A stretch of 35,338 nt of DNA from Chloroflexota bacterium (lineage in GTDB: Bacteria; Chloroflexota; Dehalococcoidia; SHYD01). Below the pieces are notes generated by a model, which worked only from the letters and a program-made list of their open reading frames with translations, made no database searches and was not told the origin of the DNA. This document shows, one piece after another, positions 25,002-34,416 of this stretch. Location: assembly GCA_016190485.1 (NCBI GenBank), contig JACPQN010000126.1, positions 1-35,338 on the forward strand, in the 5' to 3' direction. A program made the position numbers and the translations under genes. Position 1 is the stretch's first letter. The number at the start of each line of letters is the position of its first letter.

Positions 25002-26057
25002 CTACGGGATGAACATCTCGTTCAGAGCGCTCTGGGAGCCGCCGGGGGTAGGCCCGCCGCCGATGACGTAGACGCTCCCGTCCACGGCCGCCGCGGCGTG
25101 GCCGTGACGGGGGGTGGGCATGGGCGCCACCCCTCGCCAGCTATCGGTAGCCGGGTTGTAGACCTCGTTCTCTTTGAAGGTACCGCGGCCTTCCTCGCCG
25201 CCGGAAACATAGACGAGGCCAGCCACGGCCGCGGCCGCGATGCCGCTGCGGGCCGTGGGCATGCGGGCACGGGCCCGCCACCGGTCCGCGGCGGGATCGT
25301 ACTCCTCCACTACGTCCAGGTTCCGGTCGAAGCTGCCCAGGCGCCCACCGAAGGCGTAGAGCTTGCCGGACACCTCGGCCACCGCCAGGTGGTCGCGGGC
25401 CGTGGGCATGGGCGCCAGCGCACGCCAGGTGTTGGTGGCGGGATCGTAGGCCTCGTTGGCGCTCAGGTCTCGCCCGGCGATGCCTCCGATGGCGTAGACC
25501 TTGCCCGCCACGGCCGCTAGGGCCAGGGCGCCGCGCACCGTGGGCATGGGCGGCAGCGCCTGCCACTGGTCTGTGGCGGGATCGTAAGCCCAAGCGCGCG
25601 CCAGCGGCTGGCCCGCGGCGTCGAAGCCGCCCGCCAGGTAGAGCCGGCCCCCCAGAGCCGCCATGCCCGGATGGTGGACCGGCGCCGGCAGGAGATTGCG
25701 AGCCCGCCACGTGTTGGTAGCCGGGTCATACTCCTCAAGGGCGGCGCTGACGCCGCTGGCCAGGAAGCCGCCCACAACGTAGACTTTGCCGTTCAAGACC
25801 GCGCCCGCTATCTCGCTACGGGGAGTGGGCATGGCCGCGCGCCGCTCCCAGCGGCCCGTACCTTCAGCTTGGCCAGTGGGCCGGGGCGCGACGGTGGGCG
25901 TAGGCTCCACCACCGCGGGCGCCGCCGGGGTCTGCGGTGGCGTGCCGGACGTGCCCGGCCCACCGCAGGCCGCGGAGACCCCCATGGCCAGCAGGAGCGA
26001 CAGCATCCCCCGGCGGCTGGACAGCCCTGCCGTGGATACCGGTCCGCGACGCTTCAC
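25002..26057 (-). CDS. Kelch-repeat exported lipoprotein
   Basis: Twin-Arg-like signal RRGMLSLLLAMGVSAACGG and about six repeats of MPTxRxxxAxAxVxGKVYxxGG...YDPAT(N/D)xWRA. Confidence 0.92.
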   Translation of the reverse strand: MKRRGPVSTAGLSSRRGMLSLLLAMGVSAACGGPGTSGTPPQTPAAPAVVEPTPTVAPRPTGQAEGTGRWERRAAMPTPRSEIAGAVLNGKVYVVGGFLASGVSAALEEYDPATNTWRARNLLPAPVHHPGMAALGGRLYLAGGFDAAGQPLARAWAYDPATDQWQALPPMPTVRGALALAAVAGKVYAIGGIAGRDLSANEAYDPATNTWRALAPMPTARDHLAVAEVSGKLYAFGGRLGSFDRNLDVVEEYDPAADRWRARARMPTARSGIAAAAVAGLVYVSGGEEGRGTFKENEVYNPATDSWRGVAPMPTPRHGHAAAAVDGSVYVIGGGPTPGGSQSALNEMFIP

Positions 26058-26058
26058 G

Positions 26059-27246
26059 CTACTTGATGGCCCCCATGTCCCGTAGCTCCTGGATGCGCGC
26101 TGCGCCGTAGCCCAGCTCGGCCAGAAGCGCGTCGGTGTGCTCCCCCACCTTGGGCGCGAAGCTGCGGACCGCGCCCGGCGTCTCCGAGAGGCGCGTGGCG
26201 ATCCCCACCTGCGGGATGACGCCCAGGACCGGATGGCTCAGCTCCAGAAAAGCGCCCCGCTCCGTGAGCTGGGGGTCTGCCCTCGCCTCCTCCAGGCTGT
26301 AGACCGGCGCACCGCAGATGTCTCGCTCCTGAAAGAGGCGCCACCACTCATCTCGCGTCCTGGTCAGGAAGCGCTGCTGGAAGCGCTCACGTATCTCTGG
26401 CCACCGCTCCACCGAGCTCTGATGGGGGATGTACTCCTCCAGCTCCAGCAGGCGGCACAGGTTCTCGTAGAACCAGGACTCGTTGCAGCCGACGCTGATG
26501 TACTTGCCGTCCAGGGTGCGGTACGCCTGGTAGTAGGGCGCCCGGCCTGTGAGCCGTGTCTCGCCCACCTCTGGCACGTAGCCCGAGGCGAAGTAGTCCG
26601 AGTAGGCCATGGCCATGAGGGCCACCACACCGTCGGCCATGGCCACGTCCAGGTACTGGCCCCGGCCGGTGCGCTCCCGGACCAGCAGCGCCATGAGGAT
26701 GCCGATGGCGGCCTGCTGGCCACCGGCCGCGAAGTCACCCACCAGGTTGCTGGGTGGCGCGGGTGGCCCGCCGGATGGCCCGATGATGCCCAGGGCGCCG
26801 CCCAGGGCGATGTAGTTGATGTCGTGGCCGGGCAACTGCCGGTAGGGTCCCGTCTGGCCGTAGCCGGAGAGGGAGCAATAGACAATGCGGGGGTTGATCT
26901 GGCGCACCGTGTCGTAGTCCACACCCAGGCGGGCTACCACGCCAGGGCGAAACCCTTCCACCACCACATCGGTTGAGGGGCAGAGCTTGTAGAAGACCTC
27001 CTGCCCTTCGGCAGTCTTCAGATTCAGGGCGATGCTGCGCTTGTTGCGGCCCAGAACATCGTGGGCGGCGCGCCGCTCTGCCACTAGGGGGTCCACGTCG
27101 TCGGGCGCGCGCTCGGCCCGCAGCCGGGAGGCCGGCTCCTCGATACGGATGACATCGGCGCCCATGTCACCCAGGAGCCAGGTGCAGAAGGGTCCCGGCG
27201 CTCGCAGCGAGAGGTCCAGGACGCGGTAGCTATCCAGGGGCAGCAT
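26059..27246 (-). CDS. CaiB/BaiF family (class III) CoA-transferase
   Basis: YRVLDLSLRAPGPFCTWLLGDMGADVIRIEEP...RNKRSIALNLKTAEGQEVF...LSGYGQTGPY...GRGQYLDVAMADGV. Confidence 0.93.
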   Translation of the reverse strand: MLPLDSYRVLDLSLRAPGPFCTWLLGDMGADVIRIEEPASRLRAERAPDDVDPLVAERRAAHDVLGRNKRSIALNLKTAEGQEVFYKLCPSTDVVVEGFRPGVVARLGVDYDTVRQINPRIVYCSLSGYGQTGPYRQLPGHDINYIALGGALGIIGPSGGPPAPPSNLVGDFAAGGQQAAIGILMALLVRERTGRGQYLDVAMADGVVALMAMAYSDYFASGYVPEVGETRLTGRAPYYQAYRTLDGKYISVGCNESWFYENLCRLLELEEYIPHQSSVERWPEIRERFQQRFLTRTRDEWWRLFQERDICGAPVYSLEEARADPQLTERGAFLELSHPVLGVIPQVGIATRLSETPGAVRSFAPKVGEHTDALLAELGYGAARIQELRDMGAIK

Positions 27247-27319
27247 GGGCCTTACCTCCGGCGTAGGGTGGGGCGGGCGGCGAGAACGCGGCCATTCTAG
27301 GTAGCACGACCCAGGAGCG

Positions 27320-28921
27320 TCAAGGTGCGACGCTCCCAGGGCCGCCGGTGGCCAGGCGTGTCCTCAGGGCGCTGGCCAGCAGGCGCGCCTCCGCCGGCCC
27401 GATACGCGCCAGCGCTCCCAGGTAGCCCAGCGCCGCCGCCAGCAGCGCCAGCGCCAGGGAGAGGGCCAGCGCCGGGGCGCCTGCCGCCGCATCCGGTGGT
27501 ATGAGCCATCCCGCGATCCTCAGCGTCGCCAGCATCACGCCCGAGGCCGCCAGGCTCCGCAGCAGCGTCGCCCGCAGGCCCAGGCCCTGCAGCCCGCCCA
27601 GGCCCCGGTGGGTCAGCAGCAGCATTACCGCCATGTGCGCCACCCACTGGGCGGAGTTGGCCAGGGCCAGGCCGGGCATACCCAGGGGCGCCAGCAGCGC
27701 CAGGCCCACCGCAAGGTAGACCCCCACGCCCATCACGCCCACCAGCACCGGCTGGAGCGTCTGCTGCCGGGCGTAGAAGCCGCTGATGAGCACCTGGTCC
27801 ACAGCAGCGGCGGGCAGGCCCGGCGCGTAGGCCAGGAAAGCGACGCTGGTACGCTGGGCTGCGGTAGCGTCGAAGGCGCCACGCTGGAAGAGCAGCCGCA
27901 CCAGGGGCTCTCTCAGCGCCAGCAAGCCCAGGGTGGCCGGGATGATGGTGACCAGCACCAGCTTCAGCCCCTGGGCCAGGGCCTGCCGGTAGGCCGTAAG
28001 GGCCGTGTCGTGGGCGCCGGGGTCCCCCGGCGTGCCCAGCGCCTCGGCGTGGCGGGCCAAGTCCGGCAGCATCGCGGCGCTCACCGCGGCGGCCACCAGG
28101 CCCAGGGGGAACTGCACCAGGGTGGTGGCGAAGCCCATGGCCGCCAGGTTGCCCTCTCCCGTGCGAGAGGCCAGGTTAGTGTCCACCGCGATCCCCAGGG
28201 TAGACACCACCAGCCCCAGGGCCACGGGCAGGTAGAGTCGCAACACCCGGGCCACGCCAGGATGCTGGAGGTTCAGGGCCAGCCGGACCGGCAGCCCGCG
28301 CAGGTCGGAGGCCTGGAGGGCCATCTGCAAGCCCGCGCCCGCCAGCACGCCCAGCGCCAGGCTGAAGATGCCCATGGCGCGGTAGAGCGCCAGGCCCGCA
28401 ACCACCACGCCCAGGTTGTAGGCCATGAGCGCCAGGGCGGGCAGGCCGAAGTGCCGCTGGGCGTAGAGCAGCGCCATGAGCAGTCCCGAGAGCCCCATGA
28501 AGACCAGAGAGGGGAGGAGGAAGCGCAGCAGCTCCACGCTCAGGTCTCGGACATCTGGAGGATAGCCGGCCGCCAGCACGTCCACCAGCAGCGGAGCCGC
28601 CAGGGCCAGCGCAGCAGCGGCGCCCGCCAGAATCAGCAGCGCCAGCCCCGCGAGGCTACCCCACAGCTCACCCAGCTCCCGTCTGCGGCCCGCCGCCAGG
28701 TAGCTGGAGAAGACCGGCACCAGGGCCGAAGACACCATGCCGCCAACCAGCAGATCGTAGAGGGCCAGGGGCACCCGGGAGGAGACCCGAAAGGCGTCGG
28801 TGGCGGCCACGGCGCCGAAGAGGCCCGCAATGACCTGCTCTCGGGCCAGGCCCAGGATACGGCTGCCCACGTTCCCCAGGGAGAGCACGAGGGCAGCGCG
28901 TGCCAGGGGAGGGCCGTTCAC
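27320..28921 (-). CDS. murJ: Lipid II flippase MurJ / MVF family
   Basis: 533 aa, ~14 TM; VLSLGNVGSRILGLAREQVIAGLFGAVAATDAFRVSSRVP; GTGA overlap with the upstream gene. Confidence 0.92.
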   Translation of the reverse strand: MNGPPLARAALVLSLGNVGSRILGLAREQVIAGLFGAVAATDAFRVSSRVPLALYDLLVGGMVSSALVPVFSSYLAAGRRRELGELWGSLAGLALLILAGAAAALALAAPLLVDVLAAGYPPDVRDLSVELLRFLLPSLVFMGLSGLLMALLYAQRHFGLPALALMAYNLGVVVAGLALYRAMGIFSLALGVLAGAGLQMALQASDLRGLPVRLALNLQHPGVARVLRLYLPVALGLVVSTLGIAVDTNLASRTGEGNLAAMGFATTLVQFPLGLVAAAVSAAMLPDLARHAEALGTPGDPGAHDTALTAYRQALAQGLKLVLVTIIPATLGLLALREPLVRLLFQRGAFDATAAQRTSVAFLAYAPGLPAAAVDQVLISGFYARQQTLQPVLVGVMGVGVYLAVGLALLAPLGMPGLALANSAQWVAHMAVMLLLTHRGLGGLQGLGLRATLLRSLAASGVMLATLRIAGWLIPPDAAAGAPALALSLALALLAAALGYLGALARIGPAEARLLASALRTRLATGGPGSVAP

Positions 28922-29421
28922 GTTGTGCTGGCGGGCGAACAGAAGCGCTCCACTACCGTTTCGATGATCTTGGTGGTGGAGAAACCCTCCTGAAAGGGGA
29001 GCAGCACCACCCGGCCTCCGTGGGCCTCCACCGCGGGCGCCTCCGGCGGAGGGTCTCCCCTACCCGCCCCGTAGTCGCCGCCTTTGACGTAGACGTGAGG
29101 ACGTAGCAGGGAAACCAGCCGTTCCGCGGTATCCTCCGCAAAGAGCACCACGTAGTCCACACAGGCCAGGGCGGCCACCACCTCGGCCCGGGCCTCCTGC
29201 GCCACGATGGGCCGTCGAGGGTCCTTGGCGCGGCGGGCTGTGGCATCCACGTTCACGCCCACCACCAGCAGGTCGCCCAGGGCCCTGGCCTGCTGCAGGT
29301 AGCGGGTGTGTCCAGGGTGCAGCAGATCGAAGTAGCCGTTGGTCAGGACGACCCGCTTGCCGGCTCCGGCAGGTCCCCGGAGCAGGTCGTGCAACGTCTC
29401 CAGCGACACGACTGAGCCCAT
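28918..29421 (-). CDS. Cytidylyltransferase-like protein, RfaE2/HldE C-terminal type
   Basis: VVLTNGYFDLLHPGHTRYLQQARALGDLLVVGVNVDATARRAKDPRRPIVAQEARAEVVAALACVDYVVLFAEDT...YVKGGDY. Confidence 0.92.
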   Translation of the reverse strand: MGSVVSLETLHDLLRGPAGAGKRVVLTNGYFDLLHPGHTRYLQQARALGDLLVVGVNVDATARRAKDPRRPIVAQEARAEVVAALACVDYVVLFAEDTAERLVSLLRPHVYVKGGDYGAGRGDPPPEAPAVEAHGGRVVLLPFQEGFSTTKIIETVVERFCSPASTT

Positions 29422-29423
29422 GG

Positions 29424-30257
29424 TCAGCCGCCCGCCGACTGGAGGAGCAACAGAGCCGCCAGCACCACCGCCGTCACCAGCAGGAACTCCACCCCTATCC
29501 ACAGGCTGAGCCGACCCTGTAAGTGGTGATGCATGAGGCCGGAGAGAAGGTAGAAAGCCAGGAGCAGGATCAGCCCGGTAATGATCCTGCCCATGGGCAG
29601 ATACTGGAGCGCCCAGCTCAGCTCGGTGACCAGGAGGGCCAGTACCAGAGCGTAGAGCCCTTCCCGCCAGGGCCGCTCACGCCCCTCCCGGAAAAGCTCC
29701 AGCGCCAGGAGGCCGCTCATGCCACCCAGGACCAGGGTGCCCGCTAGCTGTCCGAGGCCGCTGTTCAGAATAGCCACAAAGAGCAGGAAGGCCGCGAGGT
29801 AGATGGCCCAGTGAACGATGAGCCGGGCCTGGGGTGGCGGCGCGGCGCCCGGCCCTGCCCGTCCGGCAGGCGGGGCGGCCAGGAGGTATTGGCAGTAGAG
29901 CACCAGCGCCACGCCCGCCCCTGTGGCCAGCATGCCCGCCCAGGTGAACGGACCTCCCAGGAACTGGAGGGTGAAGGTGGCGCCGCCCAGGGTCAGGCAG
30001 GCGGGTGTGATCCAGTAGAAGTAAGCAGCCGGCTGGCGGAGGTAGTAGCGGTAGCCCTGGTGGGAGCGCACCAGGAGGTGGGCGCCAAATCCCGAAGCCA
30101 CTACCGTCAGGCCGAGGAGGGCCCAGGAGCGTGGGGCCTCCAGACCCGGGCTCAGCAGCAGGCCTGCGGCTACCAGTCCCAACACCACCCCATACCTGAG
30201 GATGAACGGCCCCGCCACCATCAAAGGGATTGTAGGGGGGAACCCCAGCAGTGTCAA
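29424..30257 (-). CDS. Multi-pass integral membrane protein of unknown function
   Basis: 277 aa, hydrophobic throughout; abuts the RfaE2-like gene in the same orientation. Confidence 0.7.
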   Translation of the reverse strand: MTLLGFPPTIPLMVAGPFILRYGVVLGLVAAGLLLSPGLEAPRSWALLGLTVVASGFGAHLLVRSHQGYRYYLRQPAAYFYWITPACLTLGGATFTLQFLGGPFTWAGMLATGAGVALVLYCQYLLAAPPAGRAGPGAAPPPQARLIVHWAIYLAAFLLFVAILNSGLGQLAGTLVLGGMSGLLALELFREGRERPWREGLYALVLALLVTELSWALQYLPMGRIITGLILLLAFYLLSGLMHHHLQGRLSLWIGVEFLLVTAVVLAALLLLQSAGG

Positions 30258-30266
30258 CGCTTAAAG

Positions 30267-30432
30267 GAGAGTGCTGAATAAAAGGGGCGAACACTTACAT
30301 TGCACCCTCTGGGCGAGTGTGCCGCCGTTTGTTGAGGCTCTCGAAACCATGTCCTGAGCTGGCCGAAGGGAAACGGTGGCGGTGCCTTCGAGAGCCTCAG
30401 GCAACGCCGCTCTTGTCTTATTCAGCGCTCTC
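30267..30432. repeat. Nested inverted-repeat element
   Basis: Outer arms GAGAGTGCTGAATAA / TTATTCAGCGCTCTC (14/15) and inner arms TGAGGCTCTCGAA / TTCGAGAGCCTCA (13/13), with a TCCTGAGC...CGAAGGG repeat inside. Confidence 0.6.
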
Positions 30433-30464
30433 GTTAGGAGCGGCGTGACGCGGCCGCGGCTGAG

Positions 30465-30863
30465 CTAGCCCGCCTGCCGCGGGTCGGGCACGTTGACTAC
30501 CATTGCGTCGGTGGCGTTGCGGGCCACGATGAACTCCACTGGCTCGGTATCGCTCAGGTTCTCCTCCACGTGGACCGCATTGGGCGGCACGTAGAGGAAG
30601 TCGCCCGGCTCCGCGACGAAGGTGTGCTCCAGCCGGTCGCCGTAGTAGAAGCGCACCTGGCCCCGAAGGATGTAGATGGCGCTCTCCGCCTCGCCGTGGT
30701 GGTGCGCGCCGGAGGACGTCCTGGGCGGCGTGGAGACGAACCCCACCCACAGGCCCTGCGCGCCGCACACGTCGGGCGCGATGCCGGCCTGGCGGACCAT
30801 GCCGGGCGTCTGGGCAGTGTTGGCGCTGCGCTGCTGTGGCTTTATCTGTAGGATGGCGGACAT
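30465..30863 (-). CDS. Cupin-domain protein
   Basis: SGAHHHGEAESAIYILRGQVRFYYGDRLEHTFVAEPGDFLYVPPNAVHVEEN; GGAGGAG RBS before ATG at 30863. Confidence 0.88.
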   Translation of the reverse strand: MSAILQIKPQQRSANTAQTPGMVRQAGIAPDVCGAQGLWVGFVSTPPRTSSGAHHHGEAESAIYILRGQVRFYYGDRLEHTFVAEPGDFLYVPPNAVHVEENLSDTEPVEFIVARNATDAMVVNVPDPRQAG

Positions 30864-30962
30864 TTCTCCTCCGATAGACTGGTCTATTATTGTGTGCACA
30901 TCGGGAGGGGACACAACGGATGCGGGATGTCACCCACCCGCGCCTTCGGCTACACGCTATGC

Positions 30963-33323
30963 TCAGGCGATGACCTGCGCCGCTATGTACTGAGCGATCT
31001 CGTCCTCCGAGAGCGCCAGGAGGTCTCCGAACACCGCGGTGTTCTCCTGGCCAAGCCGTCCGGCGGGCCTCCGGAGCTGGCCTGGCGTCGCCGACAGCCT
31101 GACCGTCATGCCAGGATGCTCCGTGAGGCCAATCTCGGGGTGGTCAATGGCGACGACGTAGCCACGGGCACGCATATGGATGTCACGCCACAGGTCCTCG
31201 CCCGACTGGACTACCCCGGCGGGCACCCCAGCCCGTTGGAGCAGCCGCATGGCCTGGTGCGGGGTGTACTGCCGCGTCCAGGCCGCGATGAGGCCGTCCA
31301 TCTCGTCATAGGCAGAGCGACGGGCGGCCGCCGTGGCGAAGGCTGGGTCCTCGGCAAGCTCCGGGCGACCGACCAGAGCAGCCAGGGCGCGCCAGTGCGC
31401 GTCCGTCGCACAGCTCACCACGCACCAGGCATCGTCTCCCCGGCAGGGGTAGCATCCCTGCGGCACGTGGTTGACATCGCGGTTGCCGCAAGGGGCGGCC
31501 ACCACGCCGTTGGCAAAATAGTCAAAGAACGCCACTTCCATCAGGGCTGCGGTATTCTCCACCTGGGCGATCTCAATGAGTTGCCCTTCCCCGGTGCGGT
31601 CCCGGTAACGCAGGGCCGCCAGGATGGCGTTGGTCAAGGTCGCCGCCGCGATGTAGTCGGGATAGGCCATCTTGATGAGGGCGTTGGGTGGCGAGCCGGG
31701 GTGGGCCCAGAGCAAGCCCATGCCGGTATAGGCAAGGAGTGGCCCCCCGTAGCTGGCAAAGTGGCTGTGGGGCCCGCTCAAACCGAAGCCCGGCATCCGC
31801 ACCATAATGATATCCGGACGCACCTGGCGCAACTGTTCGTACTCCAGCCCCTGCTTGCCCATCACCCGCGGGCTGAAGTTTTCCACCACCACGTCGCTCA
31901 GGGCCACAAGGCGCTTGAGCAGCGCCTGCCCCTGGACCGACTGGAAGTCCAGGGTAATGGGCCGCTTGTTGCGGTTGATCTCCGCATAGGAGGGGTCATT
32001 GGGGCGGCGGCTATCCGGAAACTTGCTGGACTCCACCTTGATCACGTCGGCGCCGAAGTCAGCCAGGTAGCGGGTGCCATATGGTCCCGCCCACACGCGG
32101 GAGAGGTCCAGGATGCGTACTCCCTCCATGGGCAGACGGCGCCGGAGACGCCCTGCCGGGGGCCGTGCTTTGTAGTCACGACGTGGGAAGTCGGCGAGGA
32201 CCTCGGCCTGGTGCTCGCCCAAGCGGGGCGCCGGACGCTGCGCCACCAGGGGAGAGGCCGAGGCGCGAAAGATGGCGCCCGGCCCACGAAGCCGCCCCAG
32301 GGGGGGTTGATCCCTTTCCACAAAGAACGCGCGCTGCTCCAGGTGTCGGTTGGCTGCCAGGTCGGCCAGGGTGCAGAAGGGCGCCACCGGGATGCCCCGC
32401 TGCTGGGCCTCTTCGGTAAAGCTCCAGCGGTCAAACTGGAGGGTGAACTGCTCCAGCAGCGTATCCACCAGGTCCCCCTGTGCCCGCCGGTAATCTCGCT
32501 CGCGAAACTCGGGGTTCAGGAGCACGGGGTCCTGCACCCACTGGGCCAGGGCGTCCCACTGGTGGGGAAAGAAGAGGGAGATGAAGGCGAAGCCGTCCTG
32601 ACACCGGTAGTAGCCGTTGGGCGGCAGGGGATTCAATGCTCCGGGCCGCCTCAAGATCTCGGCATCGTAGGCGTAGCGCACCAAGTTGAAGTAGACGTGA
32701 GCAACGACCTCCTGCATCGAGACATCCACAAGCTGACCCAGCCCGCTGGTCGCCCGCTCCCGGAGCGCCAGTAGCGTTCCAAAGGAGGCGTGAAGGTTGG
32801 CCAGGTGCAGGCCCTGCTCGCAGGGAGACATGCAGGGAGGCTTCTGATCGTCGCCCTGAATGTACATAAGGCCACCCATAGCCTCGGCGACGATATTGTT
32901 GCCCTGATAGCTGGCGTACGGGCCAGTGAGGCCGAAGGGGGTGATGGAGGTCCATACGAGGCGTGGGAACTCCTGGCTCAGCCGGTCGAGGTTGATGCCC
33001 TGGCTCTCCCACTGTTCCTTGGTGGCCGTGCTCAACACCACATCGGCAGCTTCGGCCAGGGCGCGGAAGCGCTCCTGGTCGTCGGGACGGTCCAAGTCAA
33101 GGACTATGCTGCGTTTTCCCACGTTATCGTGAACAAAGGGCAGCGCCAGAGGGCCGGCCGCCGTAGCTGCAAAGGGGGCCAGGCGCCGGCTCACGTCTCC
33201 CTGGGGTGCCTCGACCTTGACCACATCCGCGCCCATCTCGGCCAGCAGGCGACCGGTGTAGGCGCCCAGATGGTCGGCCACGTCCAGGGCGCGGATGCCC
33301 TCCAGAGCGGCAGGAACGCTCAT
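30963..33323 (-). CDS. Tandem-fused CaiB/BaiF (class III) CoA-transferase
   Basis: 786 aa with two CaiB domains: EGIRALDVADHLGAYTGRLLAEMGADVVKVEAP and EGVRILDLSRVWAGPYGTRYLADFGADVIKVESS. Confidence 0.92.
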   Translation of the reverse strand: MSVPAALEGIRALDVADHLGAYTGRLLAEMGADVVKVEAPQGDVSRRLAPFAATAAGPLALPFVHDNVGKRSIVLDLDRPDDQERFRALAEAADVVLSTATKEQWESQGINLDRLSQEFPRLVWTSITPFGLTGPYASYQGNNIVAEAMGGLMYIQGDDQKPPCMSPCEQGLHLANLHASFGTLLALRERATSGLGQLVDVSMQEVVAHVYFNLVRYAYDAEILRRPGALNPLPPNGYYRCQDGFAFISLFFPHQWDALAQWVQDPVLLNPEFRERDYRRAQGDLVDTLLEQFTLQFDRWSFTEEAQQRGIPVAPFCTLADLAANRHLEQRAFFVERDQPPLGRLRGPGAIFRASASPLVAQRPAPRLGEHQAEVLADFPRRDYKARPPAGRLRRRLPMEGVRILDLSRVWAGPYGTRYLADFGADVIKVESSKFPDSRRPNDPSYAEINRNKRPITLDFQSVQGQALLKRLVALSDVVVENFSPRVMGKQGLEYEQLRQVRPDIIMVRMPGFGLSGPHSHFASYGGPLLAYTGMGLLWAHPGSPPNALIKMAYPDYIAAATLTNAILAALRYRDRTGEGQLIEIAQVENTAALMEVAFFDYFANGVVAAPCGNRDVNHVPQGCYPCRGDDAWCVVSCATDAHWRALAALVGRPELAEDPAFATAAARRSAYDEMDGLIAAWTRQYTPHQAMRLLQRAGVPAGVVQSGEDLWRDIHMRARGYVVAIDHPEIGLTEHPGMTVRLSATPGQLRRPAGRLGQENTAVFGDLLALSEDEIAQYIAAQVIA

Positions 33324-33507
33324 AGCTCCCCGATCCTCCGAAGTGTGGTAGGCTGGCCCTATCGATCACGGCCTGTCGGTACGCGTTCGTTACTCTAGAG
33401 TGTGCGCCTGGGGGTGTCAAGGGATTCCGGTGTGTGTCCATAGTCGCCCCCTCGCCAGAGGACTCACCCTTGTGGCGCACCGCCGGATGGTATACCCTGC
33501 CCTCGCG

Positions 33508-34305
33508 ATGTTCGACCCGCCCGACTACTCCATCATCGAAGGCACCGAGGCCGCCGCTCGCGGCTTCTTCCCCCGGCCCGACTGGGCGCCACCCCCGCCG
33601 GGCGCCACCGATTTCATGGTGGCGGTGGCGGAAGGGGTGCAGGTGGGCTGCCGCATGTTCCCCGGCGACCGGAACGGCCCTTCGCTCCTCTTCTTTCACG
33701 GCAACGGCGAGACGGCCTGCGACTACAACGACATCGCCCCCTTCTACACCCGCATGGGCGTCAACCTCTGCGTCGCCGACTACCGGGGCTACGGCTTCAG
33801 CGGCGGCAGCCCTTCCTTCCCCACCATGCTGGCCGACGCCCATGTGCTCTTCCGGGCCTTCCAGGAGGTGCTGGCCGCCAACGGCGCATCGGGCGCTCGC
33901 TACGTGATGGGCCGCTCCATGGGCGCGCACTCCGCCGTGGAGCTGGCGGCCCACTATCCGGGCGAGCTACGGGGCCTGGTGCTGGAGAGCGGCGCCGCCT
34001 CCGCGGGGCGCCTGGTGGAGTACCTGGAGTCCGCGGGCCGCGGCGCTGAGGCCAGGGAGCTGGAGCGCCGCCACACCGAGAAGGTACGGGCCGTCGCCCT
34101 GCCCACCCTGATGATTCACGGGGAGTGGGACGAGCTGATCCCCCTGAGTCGGGCGACGGCGTTCTTTGAAACCCTCACCATGGCTCAGAAGCGGCTGGAG
34201 GTCATCCCCGGAGCGGGCCACAACGACCTGCTGTGGGTCGGCCTGGAGCAGTACATGGCCGCCATCCGGGCCTTCCTCCTGGAGCCAGCCCAGCCGACTC
34301 CGTAG
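33508..34305 (+). CDS. Alpha/beta hydrolase
   Basis: LLFFHGNGETACDYNDIAPFY, DYRGYGFSGG, GRSMGAHSAVELA nucleophile elbow, PTLMIHGEWDELIPL, GAGHNDL. Confidence 0.9.
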   Translation: MFDPPDYSIIEGTEAAARGFFPRPDWAPPPPGATDFMVAVAEGVQVGCRMFPGDRNGPSLLFFHGNGETACDYNDIAPFYTRMGVNLCVADYRGYGFSGGSPSFPTMLADAHVLFRAFQEVLAANGASGARYVMGRSMGAHSAVELAAHYPGELRGLVLESGAASAGRLVEYLESAGRGAEARELERRHTEKVRAVALPTLMIHGEWDELIPLSRATAFFETLTMAQKRLEVIPGAGHNDLLWVGLEQYMAAIRAFLLEPAQPTP

Positions 34306-34324
34306 CAGGCTGCTGGAAAAAACC

Positions 34325-34385
34325 GCTCATGGTGAGCCTGTCGAACCATGAGCCGCTCGTCCTGAGCGTGTCGAAGGACGAGCGG
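34325..34385. repeat. Two adjacent hairpins with shared loop motif GAGCNTGTCGA
   Basis: GCTCATGGT-GAGCCTGTCGA-ACCATGAGC (9-bp arms) and CCGCTCGTCCT-GAGCGTGTCGA-AGGACGAGCGG (11-bp arms). Confidence 0.85.
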
Positions 34386-34416
34386 AAATACCTTTGTCGG
34401 CAGCCCGCCAGACCAG

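Noticed and set aside
25002-26057. Internal repeats as a CRISPR-like array
   Set aside because: Periodicity is coding (Kelch repeats), with no identical short repeats and spacers.
27608-28993. 461 aa plus-strand ORF opposite murJ
   Set aside because: Q/H/G-rich antisense shadow of murJ.
30894-32774. 626 aa plus-strand ORF opposite the fused CaiB gene
   Set aside because: Antisense to an unambiguous two-domain CoA-transferase; no recognisable domain.
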